Origin: DATAFF01 sp036257595
GTDB lineage: Bacteria; Pseudomonadota; Alphaproteobacteria; Rhizobiales; Aestuariivirgaceae
Reading direction: 5' to 3'
Assembly (NCBI GenBank): GCA_036257595.1
Contig: DATAFF010000135.1
Location: forward strand, 1 to 64,000
Length of the DNA stretch: 64,000 nt
The position numbers were made by a program, and so were the translations under genes. Below the pieces are notes generated by a model. It was not told the DNA's origin and searched no databases. It saw only the letters and a program-made list of their open reading frames with translations. Positions 25,777 to 33,736 of this stretch are shown here, piece after piece. Positions within the stretch are counted from its first letter, which is position 1, and the number at the start of each line of letters is the position of its first letter.

Positions 25777-26418
25777 ATGACCGAGCAGATCCTCGACATT
25801 GTCCTCAATGCCCAGAACGGCGGTGCCGCTGCTGCCGCCGGCCGCCTTGTCGGCGTGTCGCCCGAGGACGCCACGACGGCCTGCCGCCGTCTCGTGCCGG
25901 AGATCGCCGGCCGCGCCCGCGACAAGGCGGAGACCGACCAGGCGGCCTATGACGAGCTCCTCGACCTGATCGCGGACGACGGCACCGCGGCGGTGCTGGA
26001 TGACCCTACCGTGCTTGCCGCTCCCGAGACCCGGGCCGATGGCGAGAGCATCCTGACCGCCCTTTATGGCGCCCCCGACCAAGCCATGGCGAGCGCCGGC
26101 AGGGCCGGGCCGATGGTACCGCTGATCGCCGTCCTGACCTTTGCCGCCATTGCCCGGCGCGGTCAGGCAACGATGCTGGGCATCGCCAGCGTGCCGGACC
26201 GCGGCAGCGGCGGCGGTATTTTCGGAACCATTCTGTCGGCGCTGCTCGCCGGTCTGGTCAAAGGCCTGATGCAGGCGCTCCAGCGCCGCACCAGCTCCTA
26301 CGGGCGGCGCCGTCCCGCCTATGGCACACGCCGCAGCCGCACGACATCGACCAGACGCCGCCGTGCGCAACAGCCGTCGCTCGACGATATTTTCGGCGAG
26401 ATCCTGCGCCGCCGCTGA
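25777..26418 (+). CDS. DUF937-like protein with arginine-rich C-terminus
   Basis: The 213-residue product starts MTEQILDIVLNAQNGGAAAAAG, the pattern of DUF937 proteins (short helical repeats, function unknown). The middle has LYGAPDQAMASAGRAGPMVPLIAVLTF followed by a Gly-rich GGGIFGTILSALLAG helix. The last 45 residues are very basic (QRRTSSYGRRRPAYGTRRSRT and more), suggesting contact with nucleic acid or membrane. It follows the MATE gene by 32 bases and may be in the same transcript. Confidence 0.7.
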   Translation: MTEQILDIVLNAQNGGAAAAAGRLVGVSPEDATTACRRLVPEIAGRARDKAETDQAAYDELLDLIADDGTAAVLDDPTVLAAPETRADGESILTALYGAPDQAMASAGRAGPMVPLIAVLTFAAIARRGQATMLGIASVPDRGSGGGIFGTILSALLAGLVKGLMQALQRRTSSYGRRRPAYGTRRSRTTSTRRRRAQQPSLDDIFGEILRRR

Positions 26419-26431
26419 ACGCCGTCACCGG

Positions 26432-26686
26432 TCAATCACGCAGGTGCAGGCGGCGCCTGAGACCGCGCTCCTCGAGCTCCTGGGTCGCGTTGCGCCAGAT
26501 CGGCAGCCGCGCCGCCCAGTCGAGATCGGCCCTATCGATTCCCATGTCGTTGAGAACACGGTCCTCATAGCTTGCCAGCCGCCGCACCGAGCGCCTGGCC
26601 AACCAATGGTCCCATAGCCGGGCCAGATTCCATGTGGCCGGCTCTTCAGTCAGCGCTTCGGCGCGCGATTCCATGAGATTGTACAT
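26432..26686 (-). CDS. DUF1127 family small protein (copy 1)
   Basis: The 84-residue protein contains the DUF1127 core: WDHWLARRSVRRLASYEDRVLNDMGIDRADLDWAA. Known DUF1127 proteins in Agrobacterium and relatives are short arginine-rich proteins linked to RNA turnover, phosphate control and envelope stress; the role here is unassigned. An AAGGAG ribosome site lies just upstream of the ATG. It is 18 bases downstream of a second DUF1127 gene and the two are probably one transcript divergent from the LysR gene at 27134. Confidence 0.85.
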   Translation of the reverse strand: MYNLMESRAEALTEEPATWNLARLWDHWLARRSVRRLASYEDRVLNDMGIDRADLDWAARLPIWRNATQELEERGLRRRLHLRD

Positions 26687-26704
26687 GGCATTCTCCTTTC
26701 CCCT

Positions 26705-26974
26705 TCAGATCGCCCGGCGGTTCCGCAGTGCACGGCGCTCCGCCGCCCGGCGGGTAAGCTCCTCGCTGGGCAGTCCGGAGCTGGTTTGATGAAGCGCCCA
26801 GTCGAGATCCGCCCTGGTCAGGCCGATATCGGCCAGTAGGTGGTCGTCGAGCTGCGATATGGCTTGCACCGTGCGCCGATCGTTCCAATGGCGCATGACG
26901 CGCGAAATGAACGAGATGATGCCGGCACGCCCAGAACCGGGTTCGTGTAAAACGGGATGGGCTGCTGCTTTCAT
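26705..26974 (-). CDS. DUF1127 family small protein (copy 2)
   Basis: This 89-residue protein has the same DUF1127 core as its neighbour: ISRVMRHWNDRRTVQAISQL, then DDHLLADIGLTRADLDWAL. The N-terminal 20 residues differ from copy 1. AGGAG lies ten bases before the ATG. It is the promoter-proximal gene of the pair and starts 159 bases from the divergent LysR regulator, with an AT-rich operator-like region between them. Confidence 0.87.
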   Translation of the reverse strand: MKAAAHPVLHEPGSGRAGIISFISRVMRHWNDRRTVQAISQLDDHLLADIGLTRADLDWALHQTSSGLPSEELTRRAAERRALRNRRAI

Positions 26975-27063
26975 GTCCGTATCTCCTATGGCGAAAACCC
27001 TTGTTTCCGCCCAACCGCTGGGTGCACTGCACCCGTTACAGGATCATGAATTGCAGGTGGGTT

Positions 27064-27112
27064 AACTTGATTGATAAATCCAATGAATATATATCATGAA
27101 CTATATCAAGTT
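27064..27112. promoter_or_regulatory. Inverted repeat in the LysR/DUF1127 divergent promoter
   Basis: AACTTGAT (27064-27071) and ATCAAGTT (27105-27112) are perfect 8-base inverted arms whose centres lie 41 bases apart, roughly four helical turns. The DNA between them is unusually AT-rich for this window (AATATATATCATGAACTATA). This spacing suits two dimers of a LysR tetramer. By position it should control both the DUF1127 pair and the LysR gene. Confidence 0.55.
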
Positions 27113-27133
27113 TTGTGATAAGCGAGACTGATA

Positions 27134-28018
27134 ATGATACCCAACCTCGACATCGACCTTCTCCGTACCTTCATCGCCATCGTCGACACCGGCAGCTTTA
27201 CCCGCGCCGCCGAGGAGGTCGGGCGCACCCAGTCGGCCGTGAGCATGCAGGTGCGCCGCCTGGAGGAACTGACCGGCCGCGAGCTCTTCCTGCGCAATGG
27301 CCGCCAGAATCGTCTCTCCCCCGACGGCGAGCGCATGCTCGAATATGCCCGCCGGATCGTGCGCCTGAACAATGAGGCGATGGCCATGTTCCACCAGCCG
27401 GACGTCGCCGGCCTGGTGCGGCTCGGGACGCCGGAGGACTATGCCGACCGGTTTCTGCCGGAGATCCTTGCCGGCTTCGCCCAGAGCCATCCGCTCGTTC
27501 AGGTCGACGTCGATTGTGCCAGCAGCATTCATCTGGCCGAGCGAACCCGCCGCGGCGATCTCGACCTGGCGCTGCTCACCGTCTCGGCCCATGTCCAGGC
27601 CGACATGATCGTGCGCACCGAACGGCTCGTCTGGGTCACGTCGATCCGTCACAACGTCCAAGACCGCGACGTGCTGCCGGTCGCTCTAGCCCATTCTGGC
27701 TGTTCCTGGCGCGCCACCGTCCTCGACATCATCGAGAAACTCGGCCGGCCTTACCGCGTCGCCTATTCGGCCGCGAATTCCGGCGCCCTGACGGCTGCCG
27801 TGATCAGCGGTCTTGCGGTAGGCGCGATCCCCGAGATCTGCCTGCGCCCGGGCATGCGCATTCTGACGCCGGAGGAAGGCTTCCCCGATCTTGGTACCTT
27901 CGATATCGGGTTGACGCGCACTCCGGTCCCGAGCAGCGGCGCGGTGGACGCGCTCGCCGCGCACATCGCCCGCAGCCTGTCGCCGGCAGTCCGGCCGGCG
28001 CTGGTCGCCGCCGAATAG
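27134..28018 (+). CDS. LysR-family transcriptional regulator (VtlR/LsrB-like by context)
   Basis: This is a 294-residue LysR protein. The winged helix-turn-helix is residues 5-65 (LDIDLLRTFIAIVDTGSFTRAA then EEVGRTQSAVSMQVRRLEEL). The effector-binding domain starts near residue 90 with VRLGTPEDYADRFLPEILAGFA. In Brucella and Agrobacterium the VtlR regulator activates small DUF1127-type genes, and the divergent DUF1127 pair here suggests the same role; that is inference from context. The gene ends one base before the convergent gshA stop. Confidence 0.9.
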   Translation: MIPNLDIDLLRTFIAIVDTGSFTRAAEEVGRTQSAVSMQVRRLEELTGRELFLRNGRQNRLSPDGERMLEYARRIVRLNNEAMAMFHQPDVAGLVRLGTPEDYADRFLPEILAGFAQSHPLVQVDVDCASSIHLAERTRRGDLDLALLTVSAHVQADMIVRTERLVWVTSIRHNVQDRDVLPVALAHSGCSWRATVLDIIEKLGRPYRVAYSAANSGALTAAVISGLAVGAIPEICLRPGMRILTPEEGFPDLGTFDIGLTRTPVPSSGAVDALAAHIARSLSPAVRPALVAAE

Positions 28019-28019
28019 G

Positions 28020-29402
28020 CTAGAACGCGAAGTCGCGAAACACCCGGGTGACATCGCCGTTCCAGTCGCTGTCATAATGGTCGAGCAAATCCTCTGCCCT
28101 TGTGCGACCGGTCTCGGCGATGTCGTCGAGCACATCGAGAAACTGCGCCTCGCTCCGGCCCTTGCAGCCGAGCCGCCGGCGCCTTTCGAGCCCCGCTCGC
28201 GACAGCGCCAGCATATCCTTGGCAACCTCCTGAACGGTGCGGCCGGCGATCTCGGCCTGCAGCGCCAGCCGCGGCACCGTCTCGCGCATCGCCTGGCGCT
28301 CGCTGGCGCTCCAGCCCTTGATCAGCTCATAGGCGCCATCGAGGCTGCGCTCGTCATAGAGAACGCCGGTCCATAACGCCGGCAGCGCGCACAGCCGGCG
28401 CCACTGTCCCGAATCGGCGCCCCGCATCTCGAGATAGCGCTTGAGCCTGACCTCGGGAAAAATCGTCGTGAGATGGTCGCCCCAGTCCTTGAAGGTCGGC
28501 CGCTCGCCAGGAAGCTGCGGCAGCCTGCCCTCCATGAACCGGCGGAAGCTTTCGCCGGCGCAGTCGATATAGCGGCCGTTGCGCGCCACGAAATACATCG
28601 GCACATCCAGCGCATAATCGACGTAGCGCTCGAACCCGAAACCCGGCTCGAAGACGAAGGGTAGCATGCCGGTGCGATCGGGATCGGTATCGAGCCACAC
28701 CGCCGAACGGAACGACTTGAAGCCGTTCGGCCTGCCCTCGGTGAAAGGCGAAGCCGCGAACAGCGCGGTGGCCACCGGCTGCAGCGCCAACGAGACCCTG
28801 AGCTTCTTCACCATGTCGGCTTCCGGGCCGAAATCGAGATTGACCTGCACCGTGCAGGAACGAAACATCATGTCGCGGCCGAGCCGGCCCTTGCGATCCA
28901 TATAGGGCGCCATGATCGCATAGCGGCCCTTCGGCATGACCGGCGTTTCCGCGCGCGTCCACAGCGGCGAGAAGCCAAGCCCCAGAAAGCCGATCCCCAG
29001 CTCGTCGCCAACCTCGCGCACCTGCGCCAGATGCTGGTGCACCTCCTCGCAAGTCTCGTGCACCGTCTCGAGCGGCGCACCGGAAAGCTCGAACTGACCG
29101 CCTGGTTCGAGCGAGATCGACCCGCCGCCGCCAGGCTCCGAGAGCCCGATGATGGTTTTCCCCTCCATGATCGGCGGCCATTCGAAGCGGGCATTCAATC
29201 CCTCGAGCAGCGCCCTGATCGAGCGCTTTCCCTCATAGGGCACCGGCCGCAGCGAATCGGTGAGGAATGGAAACTTCTCGTGCTCGGTGCCGATGCGCCA
29301 GGCATCGCGCGGCTTGGCGCCCTCTTCCAGATAGGAGACGAGCTCGGCCTTGTTGCCGATGACCGTCCGGGCCTCGTCAGTGTCCGGCGAGGGTCCGCTC
29401 AT
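28020..29402 (-). CDS. gshA: Glutamate-cysteine ligase, plant/alphaproteobacterial type
   Basis: GshA joins glutamate and cysteine with ATP, the first step of glutathione synthesis. The 460-residue enzyme is the plant-like class: WRIGTEHEKFPF, IMEGKTIIGLSEPGGGGSISLEPGGQFELSGAP, the glutamate-binding MMFRSCTVQVNLDF, FSPLWTRAETPVMPKGRY, and WGDHLTTIFPEVRLKRYLEMRGAD. It lies 78 bases downstream of rsmE on the same strand, an order common in Rhizobiales, and meets the LysR gene end to end. Confidence 0.95.
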   Translation of the reverse strand: MSGPSPDTDEARTVIGNKAELVSYLEEGAKPRDAWRIGTEHEKFPFLTDSLRPVPYEGKRSIRALLEGLNARFEWPPIMEGKTIIGLSEPGGGGSISLEPGGQFELSGAPLETVHETCEEVHQHLAQVREVGDELGIGFLGLGFSPLWTRAETPVMPKGRYAIMAPYMDRKGRLGRDMMFRSCTVQVNLDFGPEADMVKKLRVSLALQPVATALFAASPFTEGRPNGFKSFRSAVWLDTDPDRTGMLPFVFEPGFGFERYVDYALDVPMYFVARNGRYIDCAGESFRRFMEGRLPQLPGERPTFKDWGDHLTTIFPEVRLKRYLEMRGADSGQWRRLCALPALWTGVLYDERSLDGAYELIKGWSASERQAMRETVPRLALQAEIAGRTVQEVAKDMLALSRAGLERRRRLGCKGRSEAQFLDVLDDIAETGRTRAEDLLDHYDSDWNGDVTRVFRDFAF

Positions 29403-29480
29403 GTCCCGATGCTTTCCGCGATGATCTCACCCACCATGCTGTAGCTTCATCGCAACAGCCCCGGCAAGGCAAAGTTTTGC

Positions 29481-30227
29481 TCATCTGTCCTGCCAATCGC
29501 CAAGCATTGCCTGAACCAGCGCCAGCGCCGCCACTGCGGCCGTGTCGGCGCGCATGATGCGCGGGCCAAGCCCCACCGCATGGGCATTGCCATGGCGGCG
29601 CAACGCTTCGCGCTCGCCATCCGAGAACCCACCCTCGGGCCCGATCAGCACCGCCAACGGTCCGCGTGTCAACCTTGCCAGCACGGCCAGCGGATCCTCG
29701 CCCGGCCGGCTCTCGTCGCACCAGATCAGCGTGCGCTCGCCCTCCCAATCGGCCAGGACCTGATCGAGGCGGACCGGCGGCAGCACCTCCGGCACCGCCA
29801 CCATGTCGCACTGCTCGGCTGCCTCGATGGCATTCGCCTTCAGGCGCTCGATATTGACCCGCTCGGCCTGGGTGCGCTCGGTGAACACCGGCCTGAGCCG
29901 ACGGCAGCCCATCTCGGTGGCCTTCTGCGCCAGATAATCCAACCGCGCATGTTTCAGGGGCGCGAAAAGATAATCGATGTCGGGCAGCATCTGCGGTAAG
30001 GCGAGCTGCTCTTCCGGCCGCAGCACGAATTCCCGACGCCCTTCCGCTGCCAGGCGGCACAGCCATTCGCCGCTCGTCCCATTGAAGGCGCGCACTGCAT
30101 CGCCCTCCCGGAGCCTGAGGACGTGCGTCAGATAATGCGCCTTGTCGCGCCTCAACGGCACCACCTGACCGGGGGCCAGGGCGGGATCGACAAACAGCCG
30201 GGGTGTCCGTTTGGTCAGCGACGCCAT
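29481..30227 (-). CDS. rsmE: 16S rRNA (uracil-1498-N3)-methyltransferase
   Basis: RsmE methylates U1498 in 16S rRNA. The 248-residue SPOUT enzyme has an N-terminal PUA-like segment (RLFVDPALAPGQVVPL, HYLTHVLRLREGDAV) and the knotted C-terminal domain with IGPEGGFSDGEREAL and the final LGPRIMRADTAAVAALAL, the SAM-binding knot. The KATEMG and SERTQAER-like segments (KATEMGCRRLRPVFTERTQ) also match. The ATG at 30227 gives the usual length; the frame runs far upstream to 31133 but there it is antisense to ubiA. It is divergent from ubiA. Confidence 0.94.
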   Translation of the reverse strand: MASLTKRTPRLFVDPALAPGQVVPLRRDKAHYLTHVLRLREGDAVRAFNGTSGEWLCRLAAEGRREFVLRPEEQLALPQMLPDIDYLFAPLKHARLDYLAQKATEMGCRRLRPVFTERTQAERVNIERLKANAIEAAEQCDMVAVPEVLPPVRLDQVLADWEGERTLIWCDESRPGEDPLAVLARLTRGPLAVLIGPEGGFSDGEREALRRHGNAHAVGLGPRIMRADTAAVAALALVQAMLGDWQDR

Positions 30228-30308
30228 GCGGGCGGCAGTAGGCCGCAGGCCGGGGCCGCTGTGCAATAGGCTTGGTAAGGACCAGCATTTCGCGCTATTC
30301 GCGGGTCC

Positions 30309-31262
30309 ATGACAAATCAGGTGACGGGTGGCGGACAGGTCGCCGACTCGGTCAGGGGCCATTGGGCCGAGCGCTGGCTGCCGCCGGCGGCGCGGCCCTA
30401 TGCCCGGCTGGCGCGCCTCGAGCGACCGATCGGCTGGTGGCTTCTGCTGCTGCCCGGCTGGTGGTCGATCGCGCTTGCTACCCTTCACCGCGGCGGAGGC
30501 ATGCCCGACCCTTGGCTGCTCGCGCTGTTTCTCCTTGGCGCGGTCCTCATGCGCGGCGCCGGCTGCACCTTCAACGATCTGGTCGACCGGGACGTCGATG
30601 CCAGGGTCGCCCGCACCCGCGGCCGACCCCTGCCCTCGGGCCAGGTCAGTCCCCTGAACGCCGTCCTTTTCATGCTCGCCCTTGTCGGGGCCGCCCTTCT
30701 CATCCTTCTTCAATTCAACTTCTATGCGATCGTGCTCGGCCTCGCCTCGGCGGCCCCGATCGCGATCTATCCCTTCATGAAGCGCATAACCTATTGGCCG
30801 CAGCTCTTCCTCGGGATCGCCTTCAACTGGGGAGCGCTGCTCGGCTGGGCCGCGGTGACCGGCTCGCTTGCCTGGCCGCCCATCCTGCTCTATGCCGGCG
30901 GGATCGCCTGGACCCTCGCCTATGACACGATCTATGCCCATCAGGACAAGGAGGACGACCTCCTGATCGGCATCAAATCGACCGCGCTCAAATTTGGCGC
31001 CGCGACGCCGCGCTGGCTCGCGTTGTTCTTCGCTGTCGCCTTGCTTCTGATCTGGCTTGCCGGCTGGCTGGCCGGGGCGGGTGTGCTGTTCACCATCGGG
31101 ATTGTCGCGGCGGCATTCCATGCCATATGGCAACTCAGGCAGCTCGATATCGCCGATCCGGGTCGCTGCCTGATGCTGTTCCGTTCCAACCGCGATTTCG
31201 GCCTGATCATTTTTGCCGGTGCCGTGCTGGACAGTCTGACGAGAGGTGGTGGGATTCTATGA
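30309..31262 (+). CDS. ubiA: 4-hydroxybenzoate polyprenyltransferase
   Basis: UbiA prenylates 4-hydroxybenzoate in ubiquinone biosynthesis. The 317-residue membrane enzyme has both aspartate motifs: GAGCTFNDLVDRDVDARVART and AYDTIYAHQDKEDDLLIGIKS. The N-terminal RLERPIGWWLLLLPGWWSIAL is characteristic. Eight or nine helices are visible. Its stop overlaps the tldE start (ATGA), and it is divergent from rsmE with 81 bases between them. Confidence 0.96.
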   Translation: MTNQVTGGGQVADSVRGHWAERWLPPAARPYARLARLERPIGWWLLLLPGWWSIALATLHRGGGMPDPWLLALFLLGAVLMRGAGCTFNDLVDRDVDARVARTRGRPLPSGQVSPLNAVLFMLALVGAALLILLQFNFYAIVLGLASAAPIAIYPFMKRITYWPQLFLGIAFNWGALLGWAAVTGSLAWPPILLYAGGIAWTLAYDTIYAHQDKEDDLLIGIKSTALKFGAATPRWLALFFAVALLLIWLAGWLAGAGVLFTIGIVAAAFHAIWQLRQLDIADPGRCLMLFRSNRDFGLIIFAGAVLDSLTRGGGIL

Positions 31263-32596
31263 TCGACAGAATGGCGGATGCCGCCGGCAAGCTGCTGGCG
31301 CTGGCGAAGGAAGCAGGAGCGGATGCAGCCGACGTGCTGGCGGTTGCCGGTGAGGCGATCGATGTCGAGCTGCGCGACGGCGTGACCGAGAAGCTCGAAC
31401 GCTCCGAAGATCGCGACTTCGGCCTGAGAGTTCTGGTTGGCCAGAGCCAGGCGGTGGTGTCGACCAGCCGCGATGATGCAGCAAGCCTTCGCACTGCTGC
31501 CGAGCGCGCCGTGGCGATGGCCAAGGCCGCACCCCCAGACGATTTCGCCGGCCTGGCCGCGAGCGACAGCATCGCGCTGACCTGGCCGGAGCTGATGCTC
31601 GCCGACGACGCCGCGCCGGATGCCGCCGCGCTTGTCGAGCAGGCGCGCGCGGCCGAAGCGGCTGGTCGCGAGGTGCCGGGCGTCACCCGATCGAACGGCG
31701 CCTCCGCCAGCGCCAGCCGCCGCCGCATCCTGCTCATCGCCTCCAACGGCTTTGCCGGAAGCTACCAACGCACCGCTTATGGCATCTCGGCCTCGCTGAT
31801 CGCCGGCACCGGCACCGCCATGGAGCGCGACCATGACTGGCATTCGGCGCTTCATTGGAAGAGCCTGAGGCAGCCGGGCGATATCGGTCGTGTCGCTGGC
31901 GAGCGGGCGGTGCGACGGCTCGGTCCGCGCAAGGTGCCCTCCGGCAAGGTACCGGTGATGTTCGAGAACCGCATTGCCGGCGGCCTCGCCGGCCACCTGG
32001 TCGGCGCCATTCTCGGCAGCGGCATTGCCCGGGGCACCAGCTTTCTCAAGGACAGCATGGGCCAGATGCTGTTCCGCCCGGAGATCTCGATCATCGACGA
32101 TGCCACCATTCGCCGCGGCCTTGCGTCCAAGCCGTTCGACGCCGAAGGCCGGGCAACCCGGCCCACCCCGATCATTGCCGAAGGCCGCCTCGTCAGCTGG
32201 CTGCTCGACGAGCATTCCGCCCGCCAGCTCGGCCAGACCAGCACCGGCCATGCGAGCCGCGGCACCTCCGGACCGCCCTCGCCGCAGCCGACCAATGTCA
32301 CCCTCTCGGCCGGCAGCCGCAGCCGTGAAGCGCTGCTCCGCGACATGGGTCGTGGGCTTCTGGTGACCGAGCTCATCGGCATGGGCGTCAACGGCGTCAC
32401 CGGCGACTACAGCCGCGGCGCCGCCGGCTTCTGGATCGAGGACGGCGCCATCGCCTATCCGGTGAGCGAGATCACCATTGCCTCGAACCTCAAGACGATG
32501 TTTCGCGAGCTCGAGCCGGCCGACGACCTGGAACTTCGCGGCGCCATCAATGCCCCATCCCTGCTCGTGCCGGAGATGACCCTTGCCGGAACCTGA
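31259..32596 (+). CDS. pmbA: TldE/PmbA protease subunit
   Basis: This 445-residue protein is the non-catalytic half of the TldD/TldE protease; it has the TldD fold (GLRVLVGQSQAVVSTSRDDAA, VMFENRIAGGLAGHLVGAILG, FLKDSMGQMLF, GEISIIDD-like region, GVNGVTGDYSRGAAGFWIEDG) but lacks HExxxH, as expected for TldE. The ATG at 31259 overlaps the ubiA stop. The next gene starts 14 bases inside its end. The catalytic partner tldD is at 22314, outside this operon. Confidence 0.95.
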   Translation: MIDRMADAAGKLLALAKEAGADAADVLAVAGEAIDVELRDGVTEKLERSEDRDFGLRVLVGQSQAVVSTSRDDAASLRTAAERAVAMAKAAPPDDFAGLAASDSIALTWPELMLADDAAPDAAALVEQARAAEAAGREVPGVTRSNGASASASRRRILLIASNGFAGSYQRTAYGISASLIAGTGTAMERDHDWHSALHWKSLRQPGDIGRVAGERAVRRLGPRKVPSGKVPVMFENRIAGGLAGHLVGAILGSGIARGTSFLKDSMGQMLFRPEISIIDDATIRRGLASKPFDAEGRATRPTPIIAEGRLVSWLLDEHSARQLGQTSTGHASRGTSGPPSPQPTNVTLSAGSRSREALLRDMGRGLLVTELIGMGVNGVTGDYSRGAAGFWIEDGAIAYPVSEITIASNLKTMFRELEPADDLELRGAINAPSLLVPEMTLAGT

Positions 32597-33395
32597 GGCG
32601 CTGGCCAAGGGGAGGCTCGCCGACGACCTCGCCATCATCGAGGAGGCTGTGAAGGCCGCAGGCGACGTCGCGCTCGCGCAATTTCGCGACGGCATCAAGG
32701 GTTGGCGCAAGTCCGATGGCACGCCGGTCAGCGATGCCGATCTCGCCGTCAACCGCCTGCTCGCCGATCGGCTTCTCGCCGCTCGTCCGACTTATGGCTG
32801 GCTGTCGGAGGAGACGTCGGACGATCTCGGTGTCCGCCGCGGCGCGCTCACTTATCTCGTCGATCCGATTGACGGCACCCGGGCCTTTCTGAGCGGCGGC
32901 AACGACTGGTGCGTCGGCGTGGCCCTCCTGGCCCAAAATCGTCCGATCGCTGCCGCCATCCTGCAGCCCGTAACCGGCGCGCTCTACAGCGCTGCTGCCG
33001 GGCTTGGCGCCACTTTGAACGGACGCAGGATCCATGTCAGCGACCGCCGGGAGCTTGCGGGCGCCTACCTCATCGCCCATCACGGTCTTCGTAAGCCCGA
33101 GCGCTGGACGGTGCCCTGGCCCGAGGTCAGATATGGCATGACCTTCGCGATGCTGCTAAGGCTCTGCCGCATCGCCGACGGCAGCTTCGACGGCATGGTG
33201 GCGCTTGGCCGCAAGAGCGATTGGGACGTGGCGGCGGGCGATCTGATGGTGAGCGAGGCAGGCGGTTCGGTCACCGATTTGTCAGGAGCGCCGCTCATCT
33301 ATGGGGGACCGGGAATGTCTCAGAACGGCGTGATTGCCGCCGGGCCGGCGCTGATGGAACAGATGATCCCCCTGGCGCGCGGCCATCGCGCGTGA
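32583..33395 (+). CDS. Inositol monophosphatase-family phosphatase (CysQ-like)
   Basis: The 270-residue metal-dependent phosphatase has the family motifs SEETSDD (metal 1), VDPIDGTRAFLSGGNDWCVGVAL (DPIDGT) and SDWDVAAGDLMVSEAGGSVTD (WDVAAGD). Substrates in the family include inositol phosphates, fructose-1,6-bisphosphate and 3'-phosphoadenosine-5'-phosphate; the choice cannot be made from sequence alone. The probable start is TTG 32583, with GGAGATG eight bases upstream, giving a 14-base overlap with pmbA. No closer ATG exists before a GTG at 32648. Confidence 0.88.
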   Translation: MPEPEALAKGRLADDLAIIEEAVKAAGDVALAQFRDGIKGWRKSDGTPVSDADLAVNRLLADRLLAARPTYGWLSEETSDDLGVRRGALTYLVDPIDGTRAFLSGGNDWCVGVALLAQNRPIAAAILQPVTGALYSAAAGLGATLNGRRIHVSDRRELAGAYLIAHHGLRKPERWTVPWPEVRYGMTFAMLLRLCRIADGSFDGMVALGRKSDWDVAAGDLMVSEAGGSVTDLSGAPLIYGGPGMSQNGVIAAGPALMEQMIPLARGHRA

Positions 33396-33416
33396 CAAGG
33401 AGCCGGAAGCGAGGCC

Positions 33417-33647
33417 ATGAAACCGCAATTGCTGCATCTGGTGTTCGGGGGTGAGCTCAAATCGCTGGACGGCGTCGAGTTCAAGGACGTCGGCAAGCTC
33501 GACATCGTCGGAATCTACCCGAATTTCGCCGAGGCCAAGGTGGCTTGGGAGCGCAGGGCGCGCGAAACGCTCGACAATGCCGAGATGCGCTACTTCATCG
33601 TGCATCTCCACCGTCTGCTCGACCCATCGTCCGGCCCGGCCGGCTGA
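33417..33647 (+). CDS. DUF4170 family small protein
   Basis: The 76-residue product matches the small DUF4170 family: LLHLVFGGELKSLDGVEFKD, then VGIYPNFAEAKVAWERRARE and MRYFIVHLHRLLDP. The function is unknown. The ATG follows the phosphatase stop by 21 bases with an AGGAG site. Placement right after an inositol monophosphatase-family gene recurs in Rhizobiales as far as I recall. Confidence 0.85.
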   Translation: MKPQLLHLVFGGELKSLDGVEFKDVGKLDIVGIYPNFAEAKVAWERRARETLDNAEMRYFIVHLHRLLDPSSGPAG

Positions 33648-33736
33648 TTTCTGGCCAGCGAAAACCGCCTTTCTGGCCTTTGGGTCAGACCCCCTCCTCT
33701 GATAGTGTCCGCCAAATCGCGTCAAAGGTCCAAACC

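Noticed and set aside
30228..31133. N-terminal extension of rsmE over about 300 codons
   Set aside because: It would be antisense to ubiA and precede the normal RsmE start; the family length is reached from the ATG at 30227.
31259..32596. TldE as a broken TldD that has lost its zinc site
   Set aside because: Absence of HExxxH is normal for TldE, and the protein is full length with a separate intact TldD in the window.
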